64,000 bases of DNA from Echiichthys vipera. Its lineage: Eukaryota > Chordata > Actinopteri > Perciformes > Trachinidae. Of the stretch, positions 8,601-19,823 are shown piece by piece. The first letter of the stretch is position 1. Each line of letters begins with the position of its first letter. The stretch covers positions 24,184,123 through 24,248,122 of the forward strand of contig OY829648.1 of NCBI GenBank assembly GCA_963691815.1, given 5' to 3'. The translations under genes and the position numbers were made by a program. A model generated the notes under the pieces. That model was not told the DNA's origin and searched no databases. It saw only the letters and a program-made list of their open reading frames with translations.

Positions 8601-11600
8601 GAGCAGATCTGACGTAACCGCACAATGCATGCTGATGCAGCCCGCAAGTGAATATTTACTGGCCCTTTTGAGTAGAAGCCTATGTGAAAAAGTAATTCAA
8701 GGACATAGTGGCAGATGTTGACTGCTGTCCTGTCCTCTCTGAGCACAACACAGGCTCAGCGTGTCAAATACCAGTGCGCTGGGAGGCTTGCTCCGCACGC
8801 TTCCTGTAGGCCACAACCGCTCCTGCTTTTTCTGCATCGCTCCTCTCAAGAACAGCTGGCTTCGCGCCTGTTGTTCTTGCAGTTGTCTCAGTCTGGTTAA
8901 ATCCATGATAAAATCACCACCACAATGTCTCTTTCTACTCTGAAAAAACAAAAGGTTGACACAGAAAACCGGCAATTTAACAGAAGTATTTGTTTATAAC
9001 TGCAACGAGTGTATATCAGTGTGAATCAATATCAGTAACTAGTAACTTAAGTTATCAGATAAATGTAGTGTAGTAAAACGTAGAACACTTCCCACTGACT
9101 TGTAGTGGAGTAGGAGTATAAATTCACATGAAAAGAAAATACTCAAGTAAAAAACAAGAGCCTCATACTTGTACTTCAGTACAGTAATTCAGAAGCATTT
9201 CTATAGAAATGTAAAGACAAATCAATATACTGTGATATAAAACTGTTACAGTCTATGCTACAAATGATACAGTGATAAAAATTTTAGAGCATACCGTACA
9301 GCCCTAGATTCAACAGACGTCAGCCTCAGCTGTACTCAGTCTTCCTTGCACAGTAGCTTATGTTAGCATGCAAACGCACTAAACTAAGATAGAAAGTAAT
9401 AATAAAAGTAAGAGTAAACTTTGTGTTGTGCATGTTAGCATGCTGACATAAGCATTTAGCTCGAAACACCACTGTGCCTAAGCTTTGCACAGAATCACTA
9501 ACATGGCTGTATACTCTTACTGTATGTTGGCGTAAATCCACCTTGCACCGTGTTACTTGCACAAGTTTGATCACTCAAGTTTGACCGCCACGAATGACCA
9601 TTTATTTGTCTCTTTGCGTTGCATTTGTATGTAATCACGCTGCACCGCAAAAGCAGGTGGTGTGATCACTGCATTAGTCTTTTTATAATCTAGTCCATAA
9701 TTTACTTTTCTGATGATAACATTGTACTCACCAAATAAGTGCTGAGATTGTAAACAGGGGCATGGCTTCAACAGGGAAATAGAGACAAGGGGTCAGAAGA
9801 TCAGAGGGGCCATGCTTAGCCTACATGCTTTGAACATATATGTACCTGTATTCACCCTCACCCTTTAGCGTCTGTCTCTTTAAGCCCCCTCCCTCAAGAA
9901 GCCCAGTCTGCTCTGATTGCTCAGCTTTTGCAGGTCATCTCTATCTGCATTCTCCATCATTGCAGCTGGGGAATGCCTGTAACAGCACTGTAACAGCACT
10001 TTATAGCTTTTATATATAGCTCCTTTAAAGCCAGCTTCTGAATATGAGCTGTGTGCATTTCTCTGTGGATTGAGTGTTTTGATACTTTCACAGTTTTTAT
10101 ATAGCACCTCAACCTGCTTTATAATTTAAAAAAACACAGATCACTGTGTCAAATCACTTTTTACAATAAAGGCCCCGTAATAATTTTACTAAATGTATTT
10201 TTGTTCCAATAAATTTGGCTAAATTGCGTTTTTAAACCTGCGTGATCGTCTGACTACGATCTGTTTCTGTTTCTGGCCACATTGCTTTTCTGTTTAACAG
10301 TGATGACATGTTCCAGATCCCAGTATTTAACCTGGTGAATACAATGTCATGTGTTACTCATGACATGTAAGAAAGTTAAAACAAACAGCATGCACATCCA
10401 AAACTGTTAAATACTGGGTGCTGGTACAGGGGATAAAACCATGAGTCCGCACACCAGAGTCTGCACCATAGAGAGTTTTTAATGGTGTATCAACTCGTGC
10501 GACGTTTCGTGCCCCAGCCCTTCATCAGACAAATGTCCATTTAAAAAACGCTATATGGAGCAGACTCTGGTGTGCGGACTCATCGTTTTATCCTCACTCA
10601 TTACATTTACCTGGATAACTTTTGCATTGTCAGCCTGGTGGTGCATCTTTACTCAGAGTAATCTTTGCCTTTTAGGTGGTGAGAGTTGAGCCTCTGGCCA
10701 ACATGGGTCAGCTGACCGCTCTCCTCACGTCTATTGGCTGGACACTGCCAGTGCTGCCCGAGCTCGATGACCTCACCGTGGGTAGGTTGTCTGTTTTTTT
10801 TTACTGTGGATTCTTTTCTGGGGAATCATCATAGAGTGGCATCATCTGTGTCTCTCTGGTATCTAGAAATAGAGAGACGTACTGATGACCAGTGAGGCAG
10901 ATCCTGCATCTCCCCCATCAATCACTGTATCCTGTTTACAGCACCAGCGACTTCTCTAATTGGGTTAGAAGATTGATGTTGTAGCTCAAAAGATGAAACT
11001 GGGAGGAAATGGCTGCAGTGTTGGAAGCACCCCTGGATCGGGTTTCATAATGGATTTCCTGATGCCATAAACTGCGCATCAACAAGCCCATAATGTTTTC
11101 CCATCAGGCTGCGGTACATTCATTTATTCTGACGTTCAAGCAGGCACGTACATATTCACTCTCAGAAGGCAAGCGCTGCTTTCTGCGTGTGTGTTGGCCC
11201 ACTGTTGTTCTCACCTGGGAAGATATTGAGTTACTAAGAGCCAATCTCCTATTATTTTTCCTCTCTCAGGTGGTTTGGTGATGGGCACAGGCATTGAGTC
11301 ATCCTCTCACATTTACGGGCTGTTTCAGCACATCTGTGTCGCATTTGAACTGGTTCTAGCTGATGGCAGCTTGGTACGCTGCACTGAGGTAAGTATCGAT
11401 CGTGTGCGATGTTTGATGTATGCCTGAGTGCAGGGGCCTGTACCATGAAGCGAAATCAGTGGCTTAGCACGCAGTCTTTGGGTTTAACTAGGAATCACCA
11501 TGGTAACATCATCCCAATCACCACAGACTCTGTACCTCATCACTCAATCACTTTTTTTTCTGGGACAGCAGCCCTCGGGGTTATCACCATTTTACCTCAC

Positions 11601-12883
11601 ATTAATATTGCAAGTATTGGTTCATCGTTCTGATGATGCTGCTTGTAATTAGGAACTTTCTGTCCAGCATCTCTAATGTTAAAGTGATACACTCTGTTTC
11701 ATGGTTTTCTGGATTAAAATGGGTAAAGTCTCTCTTTTAAACTCAGTAAGAGAGATTATCTGCTTTGGTGCGTCCTGTTTACAGAAGCATTCCAGCTTTT
11801 TTATATTTTTGAACAAGGAGCTACTAAATCAACAGTTATTACCACAGTCGCTGAATGAGCTCACAGGGCAAGAGCTTCAGCTCTGTAATATTTCAGCTTT
11901 ACCCATAAGAAGCCCTGGCGGGGTTGTGCTAAACATGCATTATATTACATCTATGTGACACACGTCAGTGTGTAATGTAATGCATATTAAAGTGAGGCGA
12001 TTGTAGGCTAATAAAAAAGGTCACACTCTTCAGAGAGATAATGTTTTCTTAACAATAAGAATCCACATCTACTCTCCCTCTTTTCTAAAGCTTCCACTAA
12101 TCATCTCCCAGCATCTCCAATGTTAGAAAGAGAGCCAAACTTAGTTGAACTTGTGATGCAGAGTTTCATTAAAATGTTCTGTAATTGTCACACCAAGTTA
12201 AGCAAAAACAGTGGTCCCCTTTGTGGAGAAGATGAAATGCTGTGAGGTTTGCTAATGGTTTAGTTTGCAAAGCCAACATGAGCCAAATAGCCTAATGTTA
12301 GAAGCCCAGAAGGCTAAGACCACATCCATCACCGCAAATGTGCCACAGACAGTTTGGTCTTATGCACATCGAAAAATCATCTTTCTGTCACCTAGGAGGA
12401 GAACTCTGACCTGTTCCACGCCGTCCCGTGGTCCTGTGGAACTCTGGGGTTCCTGGTTGCAGCTGAGATTAAAATAGTCCCTGCTAAACCCTGGGTGAAG
12501 CTGCGCTATGAGCCGGTCAGAGGTCTGGAGAACATCTGTAAACGCTTCACTGAAGCATCTGAGGACAAGCAGAACACATTTGTAGAGGGCCTCCAGTACA
12601 CTCGGGACACTGCCGTTATCATGACGGGAACAATGACCGACAACGCCGAGTCTGAAAAGGTAAGGTGTTCGTGAGTGTGTATTTCACTTTTTTTCACGTT
12701 TTATCACATTTGACCTCCCGTTTTCCTCTCTGACATCAGATTAATAGAATCGGCCTGCACTTTAAACCCTGGTTCTTTAAACACGTGGAGGGCTACCTGA
12801 AAGGCGACTGCGCTGGAGTTGAATACATCCCTCTGAGACAGTACTATCACAGACACACACGCAGCATCTTCTGGGAGCTTCAG

Positions 12884-12972
<89 letters not shown>

Positions 12973-13048
12973 CATCATCTTATCAACCCCTTGCTCACTT
13001 CTCTTTATTACACTCTAATGCTCTTTCTCTGTCACACACATATTTTGT

Positions 13049-13089
<41 letters not shown>

Positions 13090-14682
13090 AACACACACAC
13101 ACATTGCCATCATCTTATCAACCCCTTGCTCACTTCTCTTTATTACACTCTAATGCGCTTTCTCTGTCACACACATATTTTGTATTCACACACACACTAA
13201 CACACACACACACACACACGCACACACACACACACAAACACACACACACCATTAGCCATTAGTGAGAAGGGCTTGGCATCCTTTGTTTTCAGTAACAGTA
13301 AATGGTGTGCTGAATTATGCATAGTATTGGTTTGACAGATACCTACAGGATCTAGCTTTGGGCTTTTGGATGCTCTCTGTTTTTGAAAGGGTTTTGTTTT
13401 GTAGACGGTGCAAAGGAAAGGCAGAAAGAAACAGGGCTGACTGATACTTTGATGACAATTTGTGATAGACATCATTGATGTGTCAGACATGGAGATGTGA
13501 TAGTGTTTGACCCTGTTGGGGGAAGGTTGTGGCTTCCCTCTGCTGGAAAAAAAGAGGAGTGCAACTGAATTGTATTAGTGTCTCATCTACATGAAAGGAA
13601 TAGATTTTTAAGTGAGGTTGTGCGTGGTTCTTCTCCATAGTCAGTGTATTACCCACCTACCTCTCTCTCTGTCATGCTGGCTGACTGATATTTCAATTCT
13701 ATAAATTTAATTCAGTGGTATTTAAATTTTAACATTAAGCAGAGATTTAAGTTGCTAATACAATTTGAACTATTGCGTCTTTTGTTTACTTCTGTACTCA
13801 TATTTAACTCTGTCTCAGTTAACAGGTCTGTAAATAAGGATTATTGTTATTATAATTTAATCCATTTTGCCATCATCTTTTAACCAATTTATATATGTCT
13901 CTGTATGTATATGTGTCCTTTCTATAGGATATTATTCCCTTTGGAAACAACCCAATGTTTCGCTGGCTTTTTGGATGGATGGTTCCTCCCAAGATCTCAC
14001 TGTTGAAGCTCACCCAGGGAGAGACCATCAGGCGGCTTTATGAACAGCATCATGTGGTCCAGGACATGCTGGTACCCATGAAGAATCTGCAGGCTGCTAT
14101 CACGTGCTTCCACCAGGACATCGACGTAAGACTAAGATGTGAATAAAGACATGAAATACACCCTGTTTATGTACAAACTGTCAACTCCTGTGTGTCCTGT
14201 GTTATTTCAGGTGTACCCTCTGTGGCTGTGTCCCTTCCTGTTGCGACCAGGCAGAGGGATGGTCCACCCAAAAGGACAAGAGGAGGAGTTGTACGTGGAT
14301 ATTGGGGCTTATGGAGAGCCCAAAGTCAAACACTTTGAAGCCAAAGCGTCAACACGTCAGCTGGAGAAGTTTGTCAGAGATGTGCATGGGTAAGTGATAT
14401 CAAATCCACAACTCGTGCTGAAATTATTATTAAAGCTGAAAATATTAAATATGCATACACTGGAGCATACATTGACATTCACGCGCTGTCTTGCATTTAT
14501 ATGTAAATGTGTCATCTGCCTCCTGCAGGTTCCAGATGCTGTATGCAGATGTGTACATGGACCGAGCGGAGTTTTGGGAGATGTTTGACGGACAGCTGTA
14601 TCACAGACTGAGAGAAGAACTAGGCTGTAAGGAGGCCTTCCCGGAGGTTTATGACAAAATTTGTAAATCTGCCCGACACTGA
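5688..14682 (+). CDS. dhcr24: Delta(24)-sterol reductase (seladin-1)
   Basis: FAD- and NADPH-dependent ER membrane enzyme that reduces the C24-C25 double bond of desmosterol and related sterols in the last steps of cholesterol synthesis. Nine coding exons: 5688-5918, 8353-8508, 10676-10781, 11270-11388, 12396-12659, 12740-12883, 13928-14125, 14211-14389, 14529-14682. Phases match throughout and give 516 residues, the human length. The N terminus has hydrophobic membrane segments (residues about 3-20 and 31-55). The FAD_binding_4 domain follows, with VGGLVMGTGIESSSH and WSCGTLGFLVAAEI, then a C-terminal part containing IDIGAYGEP and ending EVYDKICKSARH. All these blocks are near-identical to human. 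The intron after exon 6 starts directly with a 42-unit (AC)n tract. Start codon: CCATGG context, preceded by the promoter described separately. I saw no frameshift or missing residue. The 3' UTR starts at 14683; possible AATAAA signals occur from about 15370. Confidence 0.98.
6000..7420. other. dhcr24 intron 1: repeats, including a degenerate ~125-bp tandem array
   Basis: Around 7115-7390 blocks recur with drift: variants of TATAGT..GT(T/C)GAAA, GTCCAAAAAAT, and TTAAATCAGTCA or CTAAATCAGTCA, spaced roughly 120-140 bases apart, which indicates an old minisatellite of about two units. No exon was recognised in the rest of the intron. A separate repeat sits at 7965-8145. Confidence 0.45.
7965..8145 (-). 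mobile_element. Reverse-oriented LINE 3'-tail fragment
   Basis: GAATCAGAATCAGCTTTATT followed by CACCATGTATGTGCAAACACAAGGAATTT is the inverse of a common fish retroposon tail. It lies in dhcr24 intron 1, opposite to the gene. Class assignment is from memory of the motif only. Confidence 0.5.
9030..9200. repeat. Degenerate relative of the hAT MITE at 16033
   Basis: AGTAACTAGTAACTTAAG, TTGTAGTGGAGTAGGAGTATA, AATACTCAAGTA and CTTGTACTTCAGTACAGTAA resemble, in inverse order, the ACTTAAGTA/CTCAAGTAC/CTCCACTACA blocks of the element at 16033-16527. The ends are eroded. Confidence 0.45.
9310..9515. repeat. Fragment of the teleost GTTAGCATGCTGAC repeat family
   Basis: It contains GCATGTTAGCATGCTGAC, GCATTTAGCTC..AACACCACTGTGCCTAA and ACATGGCTGTATACTCTTA, landmarks of the same interspersed family as 4560-4845. 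Located in dhcr24 intron 2. Confidence 0.55.
9845..10185. repeat. Dispersed MITE-like repeat, copy A (pair with 35188-35575)
   Basis: Shares ordered blocks with 35188-35575: CTGTATTCAC.CTC, AAG.CCAGTCTGCTC.GATTG, GTGTGCATTT.T.TG, GAGTGTTTTGATACT (GAGCGTTTTGATACT in the other), TTTATATAGCAC.TCAAC.TGCTTTA. No coding content. Both copies lie in introns, here dhcr24 intron 2. Confidence 0.7.
10431..10593. repeat. 163-bp snapback with 34-bp inverted repeats
   Basis: The left arm 10431-10464 and the inverse of the right arm 10560-10593 agree at 33 of 34 positions (GGATAAAAC then C or G, then ATGAGTCCGCACACCAGAG). The loop of about 95 bases contains GCGACGTTTCG and CCCTTCATCAGAC. It lies in dhcr24 intron 2, 80 bases upstream of the exon 3 acceptor, and the transcript could fold into a strong hairpin. 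Confidence 0.85.
12886..12969. repeat. (AC)42 microsatellite at the dhcr24 exon 6 donor
   Basis: The intron begins GT at 12884-12885 and continues as an uninterrupted AC repeat, so the donor hexamer GTACAC merges into the microsatellite. Confidence 0.97.
12970..13250. repeat. Tandem duplication with further CA tracts
   Basis: 12970-13060 and 13105-13195 are the same ~91-base segment (TGCCATCATCTTATCAACCC...) and differ at one base that I can see (CTC against CGC near 13021/13156). The copies are separated by CA tracts and followed by more CA at 13186-13250. The near-identity marks a recent slippage or unequal-exchange event in dhcr24 intron 6. Confidence 0.9.
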
Positions 14683-15580
14683 CCCCAAATATTGGTTCCT
14701 GACCTCAGCTCTGTGTCACAGATGACAGCTTCTGGTTTTGAGATGTTTCAAGAAAAACAAAAAACTGTTTTAATCAAAGATACATCTCAGAATTTGGGAT
14801 TACTCTTCCCACACTACTACAAGCTAAAGTACGTGTTATTTCTGACAACCATACTGTGTCTTAAGAGGCCCTTTTAATGTGAAGCAGGAGCACAAGTATT
14901 GTAATGCTTTTAAGTCATGAATGTTTTCCTTTTCTCTAAACAGTGACCACATTCATGTTCATGATTTCATGTGCTGCTTGACTCAAACCCCCGTGTAACT
15001 TGTACTTATTGGGAGCAAATGGAACCAAATGTTTCATTCTTTTTCCTTTTTTTTTTTTTAAAGTGTATATTAGGCCCTGTTTAACTACCTTATCTAATGT
15101 ATATCACAGACCCTTTTGCATACAGCATTTCTCTGTGCAGCTTTTCCTATCAGGTCAGCCTTACCTTCAAGTGCCATACACTTTGAAAACATGAATTCCT
15201 AATTAGGGTCATACACACATGTTTAAATGTATGCTTTTGTGATAAACATGTGAAAAAAAGAAACCAAACAAACTACATTGTAATGTGTAGGCTATCTATT
15301 TTGATATCAAACCCATACATTATCATCAGAACCGTGCAAGCATTGAATGAATTAATTGAAATCTATTTTCTGTAATAAATATCATTCCCGTGCTTTTGTA
15401 AATATAGAGAAGTTGGTGGGAAAATACCATGCAGCACTACATATAATAAGGACTCACATCTGTCCCAGTCAAAGCTTTATTTTTTTGGACTCTTTGAATA
15501 ACAGCAAAATGCAAAGCTAATCTTATTGTTTCTTTATTTGTCCTTCTGTATCCTTCAAATTCTTTTGTAAATATGGTGGC
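14683..15580 (+). other. dhcr24 3' UTR and downstream flank
   Basis: No further coding sequence. A candidate polyadenylation signal (CTGTAATAAATATC) lies near 15372. Reading frames here are short and AT-rich. Confidence 0.5.
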
Positions 15581-15585
15581 ATACA

Positions 15586-15903
15586 CACTGGAGATGTTAT
15601 TTCTGAAATATTGCTCTATTTTATTGTTTTGATAGAGTATCTGCTGCTGTGCTAGTATGCTTTTTTAAATAACCAAAGCACGTCAACAAAAACCTTTATG
15701 GTGTGACAAAAAACAGTGAGCACAAAGAACAGTAATCATTGTGTCTTTATATTGTTGAAGTGCCTGGTATTAAAAAAACAACATGTTAGTACAGCAGTGG
15801 TGCAGCCACGGCAGGTATACTAGAATATCGGGAACAAAACAATAACAATATTTCAGAATAAATCAAGTCTTCATAATTTGTTCTCTAATTCTGATCCCCA
15901 TTG
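15586..15903. mobile_element. Tc1-family MITE (non-coding derivative of the 19824-21675 element)
   Basis: It begins CACTGGAGAT and ends with an inverted, mutated copy (..TGATCCCCATTG), and a TA lies near each end (15582-15583 and 15904-15905), although the left one is separated from the start by CA. The internal blocks ATTTCTGAAATATT, TAGAGTATCTGCTGCTG, TTTTTTAAATAACCAA and CAACATGTTAGTACAGCAGT recur in the terminal regions of the Tc1 copy at 19824-21675. The transposase segment is absent. Confidence 0.75.
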
Positions 15904-16032
15904 TAGTCTAATAAATTGATATGCTCTTGGCAATTATTTCACTTTATTTGAATAACTGAACTGAATAACATATATATAAATGTGTTTACTATTTCTTAAT
16001 TGGATAATTTAAAAAATATAGGCTAACCTACG

Positions 16033-16527
16033 CAGTAATGGAAAGTAGTTAAGTAAATTTACTCAAGTACTGAACTTAATTACAATTGTTAGGTACTTGA
16101 ACTTTGCTTGAGTAATTCCCTTTTATGGTACTTTATACTTTTAACTCCACTACATTTATTCGGTAACTTTAGTTATTTTACAGATTCTGATTGTTAATAC
16201 AAAATATCAACACATGATATAACATACAGTATATGGTTATATACAGTATTAAGCTACACACCAGTATATAAAGGGGTTAAATTAGCCCACCTTTACAAGC
16301 TGTAACATTAAAGTTACACAATTATAATCTGATAATATTCTGAAATGGCCCCTTCTGCATAATGAGCCCTTTTTTTTTACTTTAAGTACATTTTGATGCT
16401 GCTACTTTTCGACTTTTGCTTAAGTAACATTTTGAATGCAGGACTTTTACTTGTAAAAGAGTATTTATACAGTGTAATATTACTACTTTCACCTAAGTAA
16501 AAGCTCCTAGTACTTCTTCCACCACTG
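16033..16527. mobile_element. hAT-type MITE, 495 bp, with near-perfect 8-bp target duplication
   Basis: Starts CAGTAATGGAAAGTAG and ends TACTTCTTCCACCACTG, whose inverse starts CAGTGGTGGAAGAAGTA. The flanking 8-mers are AACCTACG (16025-16032) and AACCTATG (16528-16535), identical at 7 of 8 bases, which is the hAT signature. The interior is built from ACTCAAGTACTG/CTCCACTACATTTATT-type blocks. No open frame. It is a very common teleost repeat type and lies between dhcr24 and tmem205. Confidence 0.88.
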
Positions 16528-16811
16528 AACCTATGCATGTCCTTATGCATTTATTTATTTATGCATGTATCTATTTATTTTTTGAGGCTTAAGTTACGTC
16601 CTCCATATCCCTGAGCATAGTTAAGTCGTTTTGTTTTTTATAGCATATCCACAGCATACAAAGGGCCCTTCTTGTTCACTCAGAGATGGAGGGGATGGAG
16701 GTTTCCCTGCAGGTTTGGGGGGAACCGTGGACTCTGTTGTTAAAGAGCTGTAGGGACTTTTTTCCAGAGCACTTTTGTGCCACTTGGGTTCCGCCTTCTT
16801 CTTCACTCATT

Positions 16812-16899
16812 TGCAGAGTGAGTTAGCAGCGCAGCTACTATCGGCAACTGTTGACTGTCAGGACCGACGACATCTGCACCAAGCTGTCCTGCAGCAGCG
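16812..16899 (+). other. Probable 5' non-coding exon of tmem205
   Basis: GC-rich sequence ending in a good donor (CAGCG|GTAAGC at 16900), about 970 bases upstream of the tmem205 start codon and surrounded by GCTAAC-rich sequence typical of promoters in this window. A second 5' UTR exon may start at 17763, after TTTCCAG. No transcript data, so the left edge is arbitrary. Confidence 0.45.
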
Positions 16900-17867
16900 G
16901 TAAGCTCCAACTACTTTAGTTAATACAGTAAAAAGCTAACGTTATAGTATGAGCTAACCCAATGCTTCTGCTTTTAAACATTTACATGTGTATAACGGCC
17001 GGTTGCTGACTGTAGACTGTATTATTCAGACTTTCTAAGTGCAGCTAACTAAAGCTAAGCTCCACTATTTTAACTTGAGCTAACGCTAGCTGCCAGTCAG
17101 TGTGGTTTACCCGCCTGCTACACGGTGCTGTTACAACTATCCAGTGTTAGCCTGTTACCCTAATATCTGGCGTTGCCTTAGAAACAGTTCGCTCGCGTAA
17201 AGGTGACTTTGAAGACTTGGTGCTGCCTCGTCCGCCACTGACGACAACTGCTGTTGTTGTTTGTGTTAAATAATACAGCACTGCTGCTTGTTTTGAGCAT
17301 GGCGACTTTGAGTTTTAGCTGCTTTTATCAGCCGTGTTAGTTCACACCTGGAGTTTTCTGTTCCTGTCGGTCTGATAGAAGTCCACTCTGGGTGAGGTCA
17401 GCACAGCAACCCAGTTACCTTGACAACAATGCGGAAGCTTCATCTAGGGTACACTGACTCACTTAGTGCCCTACACTGCATGTTAACGTTGACAGAAATG
17501 CAACACTATAACCTGTTGGTGGTTTAATTTATTATATAGTATATATTATAAGCTGTCTCTGGCCCAGCAACAAGAGGTGTTCTTATCTAAAGGTGTGGAT
17601 AAGTACACTAGTTTCAGTCTGCTTATCAGCAAGTGACTGGGGTTTATCATTCCAGCTCACTTTCACTTCTACGCAGTTTAGTTTCATGTTGTCACATCCT
17701 TAATATGCTGTACCGATTATGTTTGCAAAAGCTCTGGGTTTGGAGAATCAAGCGCTTTCCAGACAAGAAAAAAAAAAGAAGAAAGCATTACTGGCCCTGC
17801 CGGACGGTGCTGTTCTGGTGACTACAGTGGAGTCCAGATTGGAGAAGAGAGAAGCTGAGGAGAAAGA

Positions 17868-17971
17868 ATGTCCACTGACCAGGAGCCCACGTTCACAGTC
17901 AAGCTGCTGCAGCTGCTGCTGCTCTCTACCTACTGGGGAATGCAGATTTGGGTCACCTTCATTTCAAGTTG

Positions 17972-18055
<84 letters not shown>

Positions 18056-19254
18056 ATAAAAGTACAGAAAAAAGTGTTCTCCCATTGTGGTCTTGGACCC
18101 CCCTCTGACCTGAGTAACCTGCATTTACATCTGTCCACTTGGAACAGCCAGAATGCTTTTTTATGTCAAGTGTGAACAGGACCTCAGTGAAGTACCTTTG
18201 TGTACAAAGGTGTTTTTTCATGCTAGCCTTTATGCCTACACCCAGACTCTGACTAATCCAAGGTCTACATGCTATCCAGCATATTTATATTAATAACTGA
18301 AAATGACCACTTAACCCCCAGTACATTGCGACATCATAGCCTCCTGCCAGTATTCAACCACAAACCCTTTTTGTGCTATTGAGTGTGGCTGTACTGTCTT
18401 ACTTAAAACTACAGAGCAGAGAAGTGAGGTAAATCATGTGTCAAGCCTTTGGATTGACGTTTGCGACTGAAATTGTCGATTTAAATTGTATATACTAAAA
18501 TTAGAATACTTTGCGTCTTGATTTTGTGTATTCTTACTCAACTATGACTTAATTCAGAGAGATAGATCATAGCCTGTGGCTTCTCTTAACCTTGTTATCT
18601 TCGGCATATTTCAGTCCATGTAAAGTAGTCCCTCTTAGACCATGATGAATGAGCCAGGACGTCCGCTGCACTGTTAACGAGTTGTTGTGTTTTCTGCTCA
18701 GGCTTTGTGATGGACAGCCACCTGAACAGACACACTTATGGGTTTATCCAGAGTCGTCTTGTCCCGTTCTACCTCCACTTGGGTTCAGCCTGTGCCTTCT
18801 TTAACCTCAGTATCTACGCTGTGTATCATCCCAGCGACTTGCTGAATGACAGGGAAGCCTTTCAGGTGTGTTGTTTGTTCCACATCCTCACATTGCATAA
18901 AACCCATTTTAGAATATTTCTTAAATCTCTTGACCCTTCTTCCCCCACCAGATCTTCATCTTCTTTGTGTCGGTGACAGTTGCGGCTATCAACGCTCAGT
19001 GGTTTGGCCAAATGACATCAGAGATCATGGCAGATATGCACCTTATTGAGCAGACGTGTGGATTGGGTCAGGATATCGGCCTGTCGTCAAACCGCGAAGC
19101 TTACGGGAAGCTGTGTGAGACGGATGTCAAATACAGACACCTCAGCAATCGTCTGTGGCTGTACAGACTGCTGTCCTCCCTCTGTAACATGTGCTGCATA
19201 TGCTGCAACTTCTACAGTCTCTGTTACATGGCTGAGAACCTCGGCACACTTTAA
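17868..19254 (+). CDS. tmem205: Transmembrane protein 205
   Basis: Small four-helix membrane protein of the TMEM205/DUF4149 family; the human protein is linked to vesicle trafficking and cisplatin resistance, but its molecular activity is not settled. Three coding exons: 17868-17967, 18702-18865, 18952-19254, together 188 residues (human 189). Diagnostic blocks: STYWGMQIWVTFIS, RHTYGFIQSRLVPFYLH, VSVTVAAINAQWF and RLLSSLCNMCC near the C terminus. The helices lie at about 9-32, 52-76, 87-108 and 155-180. The start codon is the first ATG in frame with the family N terminus. Odd point: the only donor that keeps frame with exon 2 (phase 1) is TCA-A|GTTGGT, a poor consensus, while a better-looking GTAACA four bases later would shift the frame; both sit beside a 79-base (AC)n tract. 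Confidence 0.95.
17975..18053. repeat. (AC)n microsatellite beside the tmem205 exon 1 donor
   Basis: A 79-base uninterrupted AC tract starting seven bases inside the intron. Confidence 0.97.
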
Positions 19255-19823
19255 ACTGACACATAGCAGCTGTATTGTTAAATCTTTGAAAAATTGACTA
19301 AACTGGTATTTTTGTATCAAAGCAGTAAGTTATATATATTTAAATCTTTCTCTCTCTGCCTTATTAGTTGTGAGATAAAACGTCAGGTAAGACTTGTTCT
19401 TATACCTTGGGGGTTAATGATAGGATACAGCTGCCATGCCTAGATTTTGGCACGTTCCTGCAGTGAGTAATGCCTCACCTTTCACCTAGTGTGGATAAGG
19501 CTGGTGGTGGCTTGATATTATGATGGATGTTTAAAAAAAAGAAAAAAAAGCAGAAGTTGTTCTTCCAGTACCAGAGACACCACATAGCCAAATGTGCTGC
19601 ACCTTATTATATAAGAAAAGAAAGGCAACTGCATTGAGGGAACTTTCCCCCATGCTGCTCAGTCCTGCTCTTCCTGTTTGGGTGCAGTTTAAATACTTTG
19701 TTCACAGTTTTGTGTCACAGGTTCGTCTTAACTAACGTTAACCTAAATGCACCCGTGAACTGACATGTTGTACTGTCTGCTGGCTACTTGCCTCTAGTAC
19801 AAGTAAAACACTTTTACTATATA

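Noticed and set aside
16621..16806. 61-codon minus-strand frame (starts MKKKAEPKWHKSALEKS) divergent to tmem205
   Set aside because: Pro/Lys-rich and placed like a divergent gene, but no family recognised, no splice partner seen, and length is within chance. Conservation in other fish would revive it.
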